A stretch of DNA of 5,362 bases from Kiritimatiellales bacterium (GTDB lineage Bacteria; Verrucomicrobiota; Kiritimatiellia; Kiritimatiellales; Pontiellaceae): NCBI GenBank assembly GCA_021734595.1, contig JAIPIO010000266.1, forward strand, positions 1-5,362. The letters are read 5' to 3'. The translations under genes were made by a program, and so were the position numbers. A model generated the notes under the pieces. The model did no database searches, was not told the DNA's origin, and worked only from the letters and a program-made list of their open reading frames with translations. This document shows positions 4,825 through 5,362 of the stretch, one piece after another (the stretch's first letter is position 1; every line of letters starts with the position of its first letter).

Positions 4825-5362
4825 CTACTTCTTCCTTTTCTTTTTGCCCTTGGCATTCTTCATCCCGTTCTGGATGGATTTTTCAGCGGCCTTGGCGGCT
4901 TCCTTGAGTTCCTCATCTTGGAAGTAGGACTGTACGGTCTTTAGGGCATTATCGTTCGATACCTTACCCAGCGCACCAATGATGGCCTTCTTTTCATCCA
5001 CCCGGCGGGCGGCCTTCATCGCCTGGTTGCAGACGCTGACAGGTCCGCCGGGCACATCTCCTTTTTGGGCGGAGACGAGCCGCGCGATGGAGCGCATGGC
5101 CTGGACATGGTCGTTGAGCGGACGATTGGTATCGGCGGCAATCTCCAGCAATGGATTGACTGCATTGGCGTCCGGCCATTTGCAAAGCGCCTTGAATGCT
5201 TCCCCATCAGATTTCGCGGCGGCTACCGGCGCGGGTGCTTCGTCGCTGCCGACCCGCGCCAACGCCTGATAGATAAGCGCCTTTCCTTCCAGAGAGGCCG
5301 TTGTGCAACTGTCCACCAGCACCTTGGCGGTTTTGGGGGTCTTGTTTTTATCAACAATCGCC
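4825..5362 (-). CDS. HEAT-like repeat protein, C-terminal part, N-terminus outside window
   Basis: The frame is open to the right window edge (first full codon 5361-5359), giving 178 C-terminal residues. No real start is inside; a GTG at 5322 is in frame, but the coding sequence clearly continues upstream of it. The visible part is alpha-helical with HEAT/ARM-like pairs: ALIYQALARVGSDEA, then AFKALCKWPDANAVNPLLEIA, then HVQAMRSIARLVSAQK, then DEKKAIIGALGKVSNDNALKTV and ELKEAAKAAEKSI. The pattern of KWPDA followed by LLEIA, and DEKK before GALGKV, resembles C-terminal helical repeats common in large PVC-bacterial proteins. It ends in a strongly basic tail, KGKKKRKK, which may bind nucleic acid or an acidic surface (inference). 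Helical repeats of this type serve protein-protein contacts; the N-terminal domains that would define function are missing. Confidence 0.75.
   Translation of the reverse strand, partial: AIVDKNKTPKTAKVLVDSCTTASLEGKALIYQALARVGSDEAPAPVAAAKSDGEAFKALCKWPDANAVNPLLEIAADTNRPLNDHVQAMRSIARLVSAQKGDVPGGPVSVCNQAMKAARRVDEKKAIIGALGKVSNDNALKTVQSYFQDEELKEAAKAAEKSIQNGMKNAKGKKKRKK

Overview
The window looks like an ordinary chromosomal stretch of a bacterium from the PVC superphylum, possibly Kiritimatiellota/Verrucomicrobiota-like. The grounds are indirect: a secreted beta-propeller glycosidase-like protein, a HEAT-like protein with a lysine-rich tail of a style common in PVC genomes, a PAS-SpoIIE phosphatase, moderately GC-rich coding sequence, and several intergenic copies of a TTCCA/TGGAA palindrome. 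The assignment is an inference; no rRNA or marker gene is present.

Layout from left to right. (1) 1-897, minus: N-terminal 299 residues of a secreted five-bladed beta-propeller/glycosidase-like protein, cut by the window edge. (2) 1017-2507, minus: a type IV toxin-antitoxin pair of the AbiE family, the wHTH antitoxin AbiEi (2507-1710) followed by the nucleotidyltransferase toxin AbiEii (1676-1017). The antitoxin looks complete. The toxin has lost its usual first 25-30 residues, and its recognisable homology begins directly behind the antitoxin stop codon in the same frame. (3) 2511-2559: a 49-bp dyad upstream of the antitoxin that encloses a plausible promoter; a good candidate autoregulatory operator. 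(4) 2652-3185, plus: a small putative lipoprotein of unknown function. (5) 3187-4407, minus: a cytoplasmic PAS-SpoIIE (RsbU-like) serine phosphatase whose stop lies one base from the lipoprotein stop. (6) 4544-4741, plus: a SlyX-family coiled-coil protein, divergent from the phosphatase. (7) 4825-5362, minus: C-terminal 178 residues of a HEAT-like repeat protein, cut by the window edge.

The least explained signal is a dispersed intergenic element built from 15-bp boxes, TTCCA-N5-TGGAA. It occurs as three boxes at 942-1008, two at 2591-2626 and two at 4770-4805. Neighbouring boxes are spaced 21 or 31 bp centre to centre, about two or three DNA helical turns. Each pair forms a larger imperfect inverted repeat. 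The elements sit in three different contexts (between co-directional genes, in a 5' leader, between convergent stops), so they do not belong to one kind of gene end. They could be protein-binding arrays or REP-like RNA hairpins.

The genes do not form one pathway. Apart from the AbiE pair, each is its own transcription unit as far as can be seen. Every gap between genes is under 150 bp and its contents are described below.
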